Source of the DNA: Leucaena leucocephala | Taxonomy: Eukaryota > Streptophyta > Magnoliopsida > Fabales > Fabaceae | Assembly: GCA_037074615.1 (NCBI GenBank) | Contig: CM073569.1 | Location: forward strand, 4,222,001-4,286,000 | DNA: 64,000 nucleotides | Direction: 5' to 3' | Shown here: positions 11,688 to 23,760 of the stretch, in pieces | How the letters are laid out: every line of letters begins with the position of its first letter | Numbering within the stretch: position 1 is the stretch's first letter | The notes under the pieces: generated by a model | Databases searched by the model: none | The model's input: only the letters and a program-made list of their open reading frames with translations | Told to the model about the DNA's origin: nothing | Made by a program: the position numbers and the translations under genes

Positions 11688-12077
11688 GGCTTCACTCTCA
11701 ATGACTCACCACTCCTCTTAATATTCACGAATATCTCTAGACATGTCTTTTTCTTAATACTATCACTTAGTATCCGGAGTTTTTTTTAATCCTAATATTA
11801 TATATTTGATTAACCAGCTAATCTAGTTTTAATTGACTCTTCTCAGTATAAATATTTTATTTAAAATTTAAAATAATTTAATAAGCCTTATAGTTATTAG
11901 ACCAACTTTATGTTTGGTATTATATATGAATGAATCAAATTAAGTTACGTGTGAAGTGCTTAATATGAAAGAGAGAGAGAGAGAGAGTTTGTTGAGAAAC
12001 TATGGTTACTGATGAAGTGGTGGGACGATAAGGCCATACGTGGGTCCTCTCTCTCTCTCTTCCCATACAAACCCATG

Positions 12078-12443
12078 TTGTGTGTTTAAAAAATAAAGTA
12101 TTTTTAAAAACACATAAATATTAATTTTAATAGCAAAATTACTTTTAAATAAAACTATAGTTTTATATGAGCAAGATCTAATAAATTTTGAAACAATTTT
12201 TAGATATTAAATATAAAAAATAATTATTTTAACTTTCTAAATTTTTGTCATATAATCGTATCTCTTTTATTATTTATCTAATATCTTTTTTAATAATTTA
12301 TTTATAAAAAACATATTCTGATAATAATTATTTAAATATTTATTTTTTAAAATTATTTTTATATAAAATATATTTTTTATAATCACTTTAAAATTAATTT
12401 TCTCTAAAATATATTCTCTAAAAACTAAAATAAGTACATCCAC
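12078..12443 (+). mobile_element. MITE-like repeat, family B, copy 1
   Basis: It aligns by eye with 45896-46292 in the same orientation: a left end with tgtgtgttt, a shared block 'gcaagatct', 'gaaacaattttagatatta', 'taatttatttataaaaaa' and a closing 'aattaattttct'. The ends are more eroded than in copy 2. It is non-coding. Parts of the right half also resemble family A, suggesting related families. Confidence 0.55.
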
Positions 12444-12571
12444 CATTATCTTCTTTTCTCTTCATTTTCTTCTAAAAAATTAATTAAATTGAATATGAGG
12501 TCTTAATTTCTTTTAAATAATAAATCAACAAAACTTATCAACTTATCAGCTAGTTAGTAACAAGCGTCACA

Positions 12572-12610
<39 letters not shown>
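12572..12610. repeat. (CT)n-(AT)n compound microsatellite
   Basis: About 12 CT units run directly into about 8 AT units. Confidence 0.9.
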
Positions 12611-13283
12611 ATCAGATTGCGCTATGGACATCAGAGTTTCATTTGAATTTGAATTTAACTATATGCTCAACTTAAACTAGCCCATAATTCCATATATAAC
12701 TAAAAATCACAGTCGCACACACATGAAAGCCTATAGAAGCTATAATTAGGCTATTAGAGTAATTAATTAAAGAATAGGTAGCCATCGAAAACACACAATC
12801 ACACTTGCACAGCCATTTGAATCCCGAATTGTTGACCATTAATAATAATTAATTAACTAATTAGTTAAGTAGCTAATGTTGAATTAATTAATTAATTAAT
12901 TTCTAGTAGGGCTAGCTCTTCAGTCTATCTCCCCAACCCACACGTCACGTGTCGACGTTTCCTTATCCATAGGCCTTAATATTGGCATCAAAACCCATTA
13001 TTTCTCTTTTCAGTATATAACATTATAGTACTATTATATGTTTATCTATTTTTTAATATAAGATATAATTAAAAATTTGATCTTAGTTAAAAAATTGTAC
13101 TCCATTGAGGAAGCTATTTTTATTTAAGAGAACTTTCTCCAAAATCTACAACCAATTTCTATTTCTCAGAAAAGCTGTATAGACTATAATAAATCTGACA
13201 AAGCTTGAATCAGCTAAAACAAAATTAATACAAAATAGTTGCATAAAAAAGCCTATGCATGTATGTGTATGTATGTAACATTT

Positions 13284-13333
<50 letters not shown>

Positions 13334-13699
13334 AGTTTATCTCTGACCTTGCATGCATATGATCCGTTTGAGAAAAACAAAACACATTTTCGGTGGTTCA
13401 GAGCATCTAGGAATCTAGGAACTAGAAACCACCCATGTTCCATATGTTCTTCATGTCCCTTTGGACACTGTGTTCTTGGCTCGAAATTAGAAAATTTTTC
13501 ATGCTTCAACGTTAATAACGTTGGCAATTGAGAGACCTTAATTTTTTTTAGTAATTTTTTAATTTAAATTATCATACATACATACGTAATACACGAAAAA
13601 TAATCTTTCATTCCATTCTAAAAATTAGTAATTTTTTCATATTTTATATTTTAATTAAGGTGTATCCCCAATCTATTTTGAGTTTGGGATTAGAACTTT
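12611..13699. other. Intergenic, AT-rich with an (AT)n tract
   Basis: No gene is supported. A long AT microsatellite at about 13287-13333 creates ORFs with YIYIYI products on both strands, which are artefacts. Short TTAA-rich runs occur near 12840-12900. Confidence 0.6.
13287..13333. repeat. (AT)n microsatellite with one phase break
   Basis: About 22 AT units in two blocks, interrupted by 'tatt'. Confidence 0.9.
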
Positions 13700-14262
13700 T
13701 CGAAGTTTTAATTATTTTTATTTTTTTCACTAATATTTTATAAGAATACTAAATATGCGGAGCCGAACATGCATAAAAGACATGCGCCTACCTGCCACCT
13801 TAGAATTTTAACGTTTTCAATGAACTGAGAATATATAAATGGTCCACATTCAATGAAAGATGGTCTGGTAAAAACTTTATAAATATACAAGAGTCAGCTC
13901 ATTTATAAATCTACCATTTTAATTAATTGCAATTAATTTAACATGATCAAAATTAGCTAGCTCAGAATATGATGACACAATGTTCAAAAATTTAAAATTT
14001 TCTTAAATTTAAAACTTATAGATATCAACAGCATCACAGACACGACAACAAAATATATGATTATACCAATAAGTTGTAGGTTAAGGTGATAAGTACTATC
14101 ATTTTCATAAAAAATAGAACACAAGTTTAAATATCGTCAAAACGTCAAAATTCTAAGATGGCCAGGTAGGCGCTTATCTTTTATGCATGTTTGGCTCCAC
14201 GGATTTAGTAATTTTGTAAAATATTAGTGAAACAAATAAAAATAATTAATTTATTTTGAATT
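13700..14262. mobile_element. Inverted-repeat (fold-back) element
   Basis: The left arm (about 13700-13819) and right arm (about 14134-14262) are reverse complements with scattered mismatches. Shared blocks include 'cactaatattttat', 'acatgcataaaaga' and 'gcgcctacctg'. A spacer of about 315 bp separates them. No coding capacity is seen. It fits a non-autonomous DNA transposon with long terminal inverted repeats; no target duplication was found. Confidence 0.65.
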
Positions 14263-14784
14263 TAAACCATACTAACTACTCACAGCATATATTTATCATG
14301 TGCGCCTCTGGTGAGATTTCTTGTTTCCTATTTCCATTTTTATTCAGGGTCTATATTGTCCAAATCTAACTTTCCAATTGTCATTATTCAATTTACGAAA
14401 TAAGTATATAAAAAGAGTTTTGTCTTGACAAAAAAAAAAAGATTCCTGAAACCAGAATATAAAGTCAATTTAAAAATTTGTTGCTAAATATAAAGCCTGA
14501 TTTCTTATTTTTGTCTTTGATATTAAATTTCTTATTTCTCCTAATGCCCATATCTGTTAGAACAAATGGAAGTAAACTAAGTAAGGACAAAAGAGGGAAT
14601 AGGGTAGTGGGGGCTAATAAAGGAGACGAAATTCTGTTGGGGCTTTTTTTATGGTTGGGGCAAGCACATGCAATGATGTAACTTGTCTAAAACTATAAAC
14701 ATTGATAAATTTATTAATTTTTTAAAATTGGAAAATTCATAAATAAAATATGTAAATGTACATCCAAAAACCCTAAAATAATTA

Positions 14785-15440
14785 TGGTTGAATAATTAAC
14801 ACTCTAAATTATTTAAGAGTATAATTAACACTTTAAATTAATTTTAAAAGTACAACCAGCACCTTAAAATATTTAAATATGCAATTAGCATCTTGAATTA
14901 ATTTTACAGGTACGACTAACACCCTAAAATATTTAAATTAGTACAATTTTATCACTTCCCTAATAAAAACACTTACTTTCATGTGATACATATCACATAA
15001 ATTTTTTATTTTGACACATTATTATTTAAAAGTCATATGTATAATATTATTTTAATAAATTACACTAAATAAATCATTAAATTTTGCAATCTTCACATAT
15101 AAATTATATACAATATTAATTTTAGAGTTTATTCAGTACTATTATTTAAATAATATGACACATGTGATCTTTTAAATAATAATGTGTCAAAATAAAAAGC
15201 TCACGTAACATATATCGGATAAAAAATTTTGTTTTTGTCAATGAAAGGATGTAACTGTACTAATTTAAATACTTTAAGGTATTGATTGTACCTTCAAAAT
15301 TAATTTAGAATGTTAATTACACCCTTAAATATTTTAGGGTGCTGGTTACACCTCTAAAATTAGTTCAAAGTGTTAATTATATCTTTAAATACTCTAAAGT
15401 ATTAATTACTCTTTCAAAATTAATTTGAGATACTAGATAC
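14785..15440. mobile_element. Fold-back element with tandem-repeat arms, copy 1
   Basis: Each arm is built from imperfect units of about 60 bp containing 'ttaacaccctaaaatattta' and 'aattttaaaggtac'-like motifs, and the right arm is the reverse complement of the left. The centre carries inverted 'ttattttgacacattatta' and 'taataatgtgtcaaaataa'. A second copy at 29815-30385 has its centre in the opposite orientation. Non-coding. A transcript across it would form a long hairpin. Confidence 0.7.
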
Positions 15441-17130
15441 ACTTTTATCTAAAATAAAATACTTAAATCTACGTATGTTATCATCACATGCCTTCATGTT
15501 CCTGGTTGTCTCGCTGTCTTTCCCCTCCAAAATTACCATGTTCACCACTCAACAATACTAATATTCACCCTGTCCCATTAAAAGTAAATAATAATAATAA
15601 TAATTGAAAATTTTGGTTGCCCCAATAAATATGGGAATGTTTGGGTACTTCTCGAAATTATAATTTTAAAGAAAAAATCATAATTTTAAGAAAAATTATT
15701 TAAACTCCTCATAAAATTTAATAATTGATTATCTATATTAAAATTATAGTTTTCTATGAAACTAGTTTTCTTTCTTTTTTCAAAAGTTATTTTCATTAAA
15801 ATATTAAAAAAAAAACTAATTCAAACACAACTCGTATATCTTACGTGGTCTGGGGTTTTGGGGGCAAGCTCAGAGAGAAAAGAGGGACCCACCTCACTTG
15901 TTTCACATGTTGAAAAGTCCACTTTTATGTGGTTGGACACAGATGGCTCAGTCAACAGCCAGTATCATGCTTCGGGTGGAGGTTTGGTGAAGAATTTTAG
16001 GGAAGAATGGCTCATATAGGATTTCAAAATAAATTAAAACCATATTTAGTTTCAATAAATTAAAGTCATTAAATATACCAATTCTTTAGAAACCCGACCT
16101 CCAGATGATAATGAAAGATGGAGGATCTCCACACTAGCTCGTTGTGGTCGAAAGATCAACCGAGTTCAAAATTTGATCTACTCAGAATTCACACATCGAA
16201 ATCCAACATGTGTTAAGAGAAGTTATTCTATGTGTAGATTGTTTGGCTAAGGAAGCCCATCACCCGACACCCTAAATGTTTTTATTAAAAAGTTTAGATA
16301 AATTAAATTTTGAGTGTTCACTAGAATTAAGATATACCAATAAATTTAAATCTATTAATTTAAAAAGAAAAGAAAATCCAATAGCTACTCATTCTTCTAA
16401 CGTGAAGAATTATTTTTCACTACTTCTCTTAAAATAAAAATAAAAGTTATGAACACGGAGGAGTTAGTTAAAATATTTTTATGTTTTAAAATAACTTGTG
16501 ATAATTAAGCATAATCAAAGCAAACAACTTTTTACCACATGAAAAGTAGGGTTTATTTTTAATATACTGCTCCAGTACTCCCAAAATATAATTAGGTCAT
16601 TTTAAATGAATTACGTTGTTTAAAATTAATTAAAAATAATAAATATATAAAAGATATGTTTCTTTTCTAAATATATCCCGTGGTTAAATGCGAGAATAAT
16701 AATAAGTAAAATGATGAGAAGAGAAGATAAAATACGTAAAATAAATATTTATTGTTAAGATAAACTCAAAATGGATATTATAAAATGGGACAACCTAATT
16801 TAAGAAAAGAGATCCTATATTTTAGAATGGAGGGTGTATTACAAACAATCATGAATTACAGGGTTAAACCATTTCGATTAATAAATTGCACCGGAAAGAA
16901 ATTACAGAACCGTGATAAGGTAGGTTGGACCCAAAAATAATTAGTGGGATTTGACTCGGGTCTGATCTTTCACAAAATGTGCGACCCACTTGCATTGTGG
17001 GATAAGCCCAATTATTATAGAATTTGGGCCTTAAATATAAGCCCAACGAACTAACTGATGATTGGGCTTTCGTCTAGTTTATGGGCCTAAAAATTAAACT
17101 ATTATTTTTAAACCTCGTCATGCTTCTTGA
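15441..17130. other. Intergenic, AT-rich
   Basis: No gene is supported. The 87-aa plus ORF at 15756-16019 has no recognisable domain. A Stowaway-like repeat is noted separately at 16566-16850. Confidence 0.5.
16566..16850. mobile_element. Possible Stowaway-like MITE
   Basis: The left end 'tactcccaaaatata' region and the right end, whose reverse complement reads TACACCCTCCATTCTAAAAT, are loosely inverted, AT-rich and about 285 bp apart, as in Tc1/mariner-type Stowaway MITEs (CTCCCTCC-like ends, TA target). The ends are diverged. Confidence 0.4.
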
Positions 17131-17145
17131 GAATTATTTCACTTC

Positions 17146-17353
17146 GCGAATAAGAGTTGTCACAGATAATAAAAAACAGACTTTTATTTTATAAGGAAGC
17201 GAGTTCAATTCTCGTTGTTATTATAGGGGCTCATTTGATAGGTGATTTCATAAATCTCCTATAAATGATCTCTGAGCCCTGGGACTGTGCAATTATCTTA
17301 TTAGGAGATCGGTGTCGAACTTACCTAAATTTTTTTGTATAGAAAAAAAAAAA
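17146..17353 (+). mobile_element. Probable older SINE (different family)
   Basis: About 208 bp with a pol III B-box-like motif, gagttcaattctc (17201-17213), and a terminal A tract. It is flanked by an imperfect direct repeat: gaattatttcacttc (17131-17145) and gaattgttccacttc (17354-17368), with 13 of 15 positions matching. The imperfect flanks suggest an old insertion. The A box is not clear. Confidence 0.55.
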
Positions 17354-17368
17354 GAATTGTTCCACTTC

Positions 17369-18692
17369 CTCCACAGATTATTAAACTCACTAATGATCCT
17401 ATCTTAAATGCCTTTTGGGTCCTAATCTTGTCTAATCATCTTTGGCTAATTAAGCCACCATTCACTTTGTACATTTTTTAGTTGAACACTTTCTACATGT
17501 TTCATTCATGTTTAATGTTTTTGGATAAATATATAATCTTTAATTTTTCATCATTCTTCAACCTCTCTCTCTACACACACACACACTAAACGCATATCAA
17601 TTATCTTTATATAATGTATGATTCTTTTGCCGTAATTTGGCAAGACATGTTTCACTTTTTTTTCATGATAATTGATGTTTAATGCTTAATATTTGGTAAC
17701 CTTGTACTCCTACTAAATTTGTGCCATATTTCTATTAAAAGCGATGACACAATGCTGAAGGCAACATTTACCTATATTCATTGCAATAAACATATGTTGT
17801 CATCTCCTAATTATATCCACATTTTTATTTAATTTGTCATTTTACATCATGTTTCCCTTCTCTCATGCAGTCTCCATCCTTCGTTCATGGTGAGAAACAT
17901 ACATGGAATTGGTTGGTGGGGTTGACTCTAAATTTGACAATATATATATAACATTTTGCCCAACAGTACCCTTAAGTCCAATATTAATTTAATTCTATAT
18001 TTTTCGGCTCCTATTTGAGAAAGTCATATTAACACATACTTGGGTACAGTCATTAATGTTGGAATATTACAATTCCTAAAACTCACACTCCATTATAGTT
18101 AATAATTTTTTTTTAATTTTAAATATAAGATCTCAATATATGTGCATATATGCAATTAATAGAAAATATTTGTCTCCTATATTTATTACTCCCTCTAATT
18201 TTAAATATAGAAACTAATTAGGATTTTATGTACTTTTATCTTAAATATACTCCCAGTCCTTAATCCATTTTATCTTGTAGATTTATAAGTTTTCTCTAGT
18301 ATATTATCCCTATTGATTATACTACTAAATGTGCTTTCATCAAAGGTAAATAAAACGATATATTAAGAAGATATTTTAGAGAAACTAATATATATTTTTT
18401 ATAAACAATATAGTTAACTAATTTATTTAATCTCTATAAATTAATTATATAATTCTTATATTAAGGAGTGGATTAAACATTTCCCACTTAAATTATTCCT
18501 ATTGATTGCTTACACTATGTAATTAATAGAGATAATTTAAAAAAAATATTTTAGAAAACCATCACATATATTTTATAATTAATTAATTAATTTAACTATT
18601 TTTTTAATCTATATGAATTAGTTATCAAACTCTTATATTTATTTATTTATTTTATAATTGTGAGGGGTTATTGGATGATTTATAGAATTTAC
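17369..18692. other. Intergenic, AT-rich
   Basis: No gene is supported. A diverged Stowaway-like stretch with a 'ctccctct' left end begins near 18190 and closes near 18480 ('attaaggagtgga'). Confidence 0.5.
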
Positions 18693-18700
18693 AATGTGAT

Positions 18701-19363
18701 TAGAGGTGGTAATTTGGGTTGGGCACGCGGGCCCAACCCGCCAACCCGCCAAAAAATGGCTGGTTGGGTTGCAAAAATTGCAACCCACTTAGGTGCGGGT
18801 CTTTTTGACCCGCACCCGCCAAGCCCGCACCCGCGGCGGGCTAACCCGCCGGGTTGGCGGGTTGGCCCCCTTTTTTTTTTTTTTTGCTTTTTTTAATTAT
18901 ACATATTATATATTTATACTTTAATAATTTGAGGGTCTTAACTAAACAAGAGATATTACACTTAATTTATATTAACTTTATCTCATTGAGTTATTTTTTT
19001 CTTTATATATATTTATTTTATTTTATTATTATTTTCTTTGTGATATATTTATCTATGGATAGTGGTAAAATTGACTAAATAAATATTTTGACAACTTAAG
19101 ACATGATTTAAATCTAATTAATATTGATATATGTAATTTTTTTAAAAAAAAAATTGAAAAAATAAAAAAAAAATTACATATAAAAAATTAAAAAAAAAAA
19201 AGATGGCGGGTTGACGGGATAGCCCGCCAACCCGCCTAGGCGGGCTCGGGTTGGTCTTATACCAACCCGCCTGGAGGCGGGCCTAAAAAGACCGGCCCGC
19301 CTCCAGCCCAACCCGCCGCGAGCTAACCCGTATTCGGCGGGTTAACCCGCATTACCAACCCTA
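18701..19363. mobile_element. Non-autonomous hAT-type DNA transposon (MITE)
   Basis: A 663-bp element flanked by a perfect 8-bp target duplication, aatgtgat (18693-18700 and 19364-19371). Terminal inverted repeats read TAGAGGTGGTAAT on the left and TAGGGTTGGTAAT (reverse complement of the right end). Both 160-bp ends are strikingly GC-rich, with many repeats of an ACCCGCC-type motif, and the centre is AT-rich. The 8-bp duplication and TAGGG-type ends match the hAT superfamily. There is no transposase, so it would depend on an element elsewhere; the subterminal ACCCGCC repeats are likely transposase-binding sites (inference). Confidence 0.9.
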
Positions 19364-21146
19364 AATGTGATCACCTTTATTTTCCTATCGACAGTTTGAC
19401 TTAAGTTAGAAGTCATAAAATCGTCCATAGAATATGATTTATTGAATAACATGTTGTTGCGTTGCTTGGAAATTATCGATGCAAGACCACAGAACATTCG
19501 AATTGAAATCAAAGTGGGACGATAAAAATTCTTTTTCTTTTTTCAAGTCGACATAGAATTTTCCTTTTCTCAAAAGATAGCATATGTTCCACATTATGAT
19601 GATGGCGAGTTTTGTGACTCACATTTTGGCCAGCAATGCCACTAAACCCCCCAACTAGCTGTCGCAATTGTATTGCATCTGTTGTCACTCACGGCATTAT
19701 TCTATTCCTCACTCCAAACCTCAACCTTGTTCTATTTTGTTTTGTTTTGTTCTATATGCAAAATTTAAGAGAAAATCATAGTCCATGTACTTATACTTTT
19801 CACTAATTTTAAATATATACATTTGTATTTTTCTTTCTTGCTTAAATATATAACTTGATCTTGTTAACGCTATTAATTTCTTCTATACACGAACTAACGG
19901 TACCAATAGAGCAAAGACATAGGAGTTAATGATGCTAACAGAATAAAATTAAAATATTTAATTAAAAAAAAGAAAACACACATGCTAAATTAAAAATTGA
20001 AAAAAAATATAGGTACTCCTCATATAATTTTTAATTGAGAAAGAAAAATGCATATGTACTAATAAGGCTTGACACAATTAATACATAGTTGAGTCATGGA
20101 AATATAATATCCTATATTCGAATTAGGTCATATGTATAAATAAAAAGGACTTTGTTAAGAGTCTTTCTAAGTCATTAGATCATTTTTCTCATTCAAGAAT
20201 CTCCCCCTTCTTCCGCTCCATCCCAAAGAGTAATTATGACTAATGTAGTCATGTTTTCATATTCAATTTTAACACGAGGTAAAACTTCCTTATATGATTT
20301 TTATATTTTATGAAAATTAGTTGAGGGATATTACTTAGACTTTATCAAAAAAAATTGAGAAATAGTGAAGTTACCTGCAAAATAGTTTTCCCCAAAATTT
20401 AATTTAATCTATTTTCAAATTCAAATACTTCGAAATTAGTAATAATTAATTAAATTACCCATAAAATATGTTCCATAGTGGCCTATCATTCTGGCCCAAG
20501 AGCCCATGAGGCCTATTCCCACAGTTTTTGTACAAAAGAAAAAAGTCGGTGGAAAGCGACTTCTTTGTCTTTTAGTATGTGTTTTCTTGGGTGGCTGGTT
20601 TTCAGGAAAGCTGACGCGTGATCCAAGTTGAACAGTAAGCCGGGTATAAAGGGTTCACACTGATTTAGGATTTATGATTTTAAAAAAAATATTTTTAAAT
20701 TTAATTTTAATAATATTATTGATATTATGTCTAGTATAGGATATCAAACCCTAATTTATCTCGAGAGATCAAAATGAACTTAAAAATATTTTAGTTAGAG
20801 AGGGATTAACATCTACGAATATATTATACTCCTGGACTTTATATTTTGAGTCTATTATTATTAATAAATATTTAAGATCTAATCAAGTTATTCTTTTATT
20901 TATTTTGACCTCTTGCCCTCATTTGTAAAATAAAAAACGACATATCAACGGCTTAAAAAGACATTACATATAAAATTAGGCGGATAAATAAATAAATAAA
21001 ATTCTCGAGAAAAGGAGAAAGAAAAGCGTGATAAAAATATCTTTGAAAGGATAGATAGAGATTATGATGACGAAATTAATTAATTAATCACGGGGTCCTA
21101 TATAATAATATAATGCAGATTTTAATAATTGGAAAGAAAAATCAAA

Positions 21147-21178
<32 letters not shown>

Positions 21179-23504
21179 TGACATATTGGCCTATTCTAGA
21201 AGTGGCGAACAATTGCCGTTTCAAATAAAAACACGTTTTAACAAATACTTAATTATGGTTTGTGATAGCCGACCAATTGTTCTAGAAGGCAGAAAACTTA
21301 GACAAAAATAAAGTTACAATTAAAAAAGTATTAAAAAGTTTTGAACCATTCTCATTTTAACAACGCACAATACTTTCCTTAATTACTTGGGAATTGAATA
21401 TTTGAAATTGATAATTAATTATAAAAATAAGTATAACTATATCAATATAACTTTTAAAAGTATGACTCACACGTTCAAATCTTATATTTAATTTGGACTC
21501 CAATTCTTTTTTAACAAATCAGTTTTATTTTCTTATTCAATTAACTGTTTTTAAAACGAATCAACCGCATATTTTTAAAGGATGACACACAAAGAGACGG
21601 GATTATATAACCAACAACTGTTAGCTATAGTAAAAGAAACTTTAACTGCTTAGATACGAGATCTCAAAAAGTTATTTTTAATTTCAATTGAATTTAATAA
21701 TATTTGAATCTAACACAGTCATATAGCTATATTATTAAAGAAATGTGATTATATATAAAAATCATTGTTATGGCTTTTATCACTTACTAATTATTCTAAA
21801 TGTAATTAATTAACAACTTATAACGACAAAATTATCTAAATTAATTCTTCTGTTGATCTTTCATTGACCTAATGACTAGTTGTTGTTATGTTTTGTTTCT
21901 TTCACTGTTGTTGTCTGACACAGTCATAAGGCCATCGAAAACTATTAAGCAAACATAGATACATTGTGTGTGTGTATATTCCCATATTCTGAAAACGATT
22001 CTGGCTAAAAGGAAACCAGAAATAAAGAAAGAAGAAACTTTAGGAGAGCTTATGATTCACGCAATTAATGGAGGTAATGTGAACAAAAAGGACAATAATA
22101 TATTATAGCAATTAAAATCACTAACACTTTCAAAAAGACACCAACCAACCTCTTCCCACCGCACTGTTTAGGGTTATGGGCAAGTCTTATAATTCTTCCA
22201 TTTGTTTTAGGGTATACACACACACAGAGACAAAAGCAAGAAACTTGATAACGCTTCACAAAACTATGTTTGGCAAACGTTGCTGATTTTGGTATCACTT
22301 GAAATGGTTACATATTGGATAAAATTGTTTGTGATGTGTATAAATGTGCAATAATCTTCAGAGTTGGCCTTCTATTCTTTTTTATTGCACACAAGTATTC
22401 TCGATCGTATTGAATCCAATCTTATTCAAGGTATAATTGAATACATTAAATATGAACATATTTTTTAGATAAATTCAAATACTAGTTCATTACACTACGA
22501 GAAATCAGTCAATTCCACTTAATCGAAACCTTGTTATTTTTAATACTTTGTTGGTGTATTTTCTAATCTTGTCTATTGATGATATTTGTCTTCTGATTTC
22601 TACTACTTTTGTCACAAAAACAGAATAAAGAAGAAATTTCAATATAATATATATAACATTTATTTGTATAACATATAAGAGTGTTATGTGATGAGGAATT
22701 TGAAGGAAGGAAGAAAGGAAAGAAAGAGATGAGGTTCAAGTAAAGGGAAATAAACAGTGATGTGTGCCGACCCTTTTGGAAATATTGTTATTACTGTATG
22801 CCTACCATTTCCAACCACCTTAATTTCTTGGTTTCCTCTTTTTCTCTTTCTTTTGAAATAATGATATATACGATTATTTAATATAGATCAGCTGATATGA
22901 TCGAATTAGATAAGAATATTGTTAGGTATAATTAGAAATAACTCATTGATATAATTTTTTTCTATACATATCATTGGAGGTTTAAACTTGTTTAAAATGA
23001 CTAAATCCCTTTTATCGAATCATCCAAATACCCACTTTCCCAATTCATTATTTTTCATCAATTCTTTCAATAATTATCTCAGCTCAAAATCTAAATAATA
23101 TATATGTGGGTGTGTATTAATTTCTAGTTATTTACAACTTAAGTAACGAATGTTTTGGGTGAAATTTAACGAATTAATTTCATTTCTATCGATGAGAATC
23201 TTTCTAAAGATTTCTTAATAATTAAGATACATATATATTTGATATTTTGCCTTCACATATTAATTCTTGTATATATATGTTAATTATCGACCAAATTAAA
23301 TGATTTTCGCACTAAGCCTAACTGATGACAACGTAGCAATATAATGAGAACAATTCAACCAGAAGAATATTTTTACTTTAAGTACGTCAAATAAAAATGA
23401 CCTCCCAAGAGCGAATCCTTATTAATGCATATATATTGAATAAACCCAGTTATTCATCTATATATATATATATAATATATTACTGGTTAGGTATACTTAT
23501 ATAT

Positions 23505-23760
23505 TACTCCTCTGGTCCTTAATATAAATTTAATTAGAGAGTTAATTTTGATCATAAATATAATATATATTTCTTATATTTATCAATTTATTCTTTAATT
23601 ATGTCTATTAATACTTTATCAATAATAAATCAAGTAAAAGAAATGAAGAAATTAATGAAGAGAGTTACGATATATTTAAAAAAATATTATATATTAATTA
23701 ATTTTTTTAATATAATTAAATTAATTAAATATATTTTATATTAAGTATTAAAAGAGTACT
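23505..23760. mobile_element. Stowaway-like MITE
   Basis: About 255 bp with loosely inverted ends: TACTCCTCTGG...CTTAATATAAAT on the left, and the reverse complement of the right end TACTCTTTTAATACTTAATAT. The interior is AT-rich and TA flanks are present, as expected of Tc1/mariner-type MITEs. Non-coding. Confidence 0.5.

Noticed and set aside
13146..13531. Both-strand ORFs with YIYIYI stretches
   Set aside because: Artefacts of the AT microsatellite.
18660..19078. ORFs with Pro/Gly/Trp-rich products
   Set aside because: They are read-through of the GC-rich end of the hAT element and its poly-T centre.
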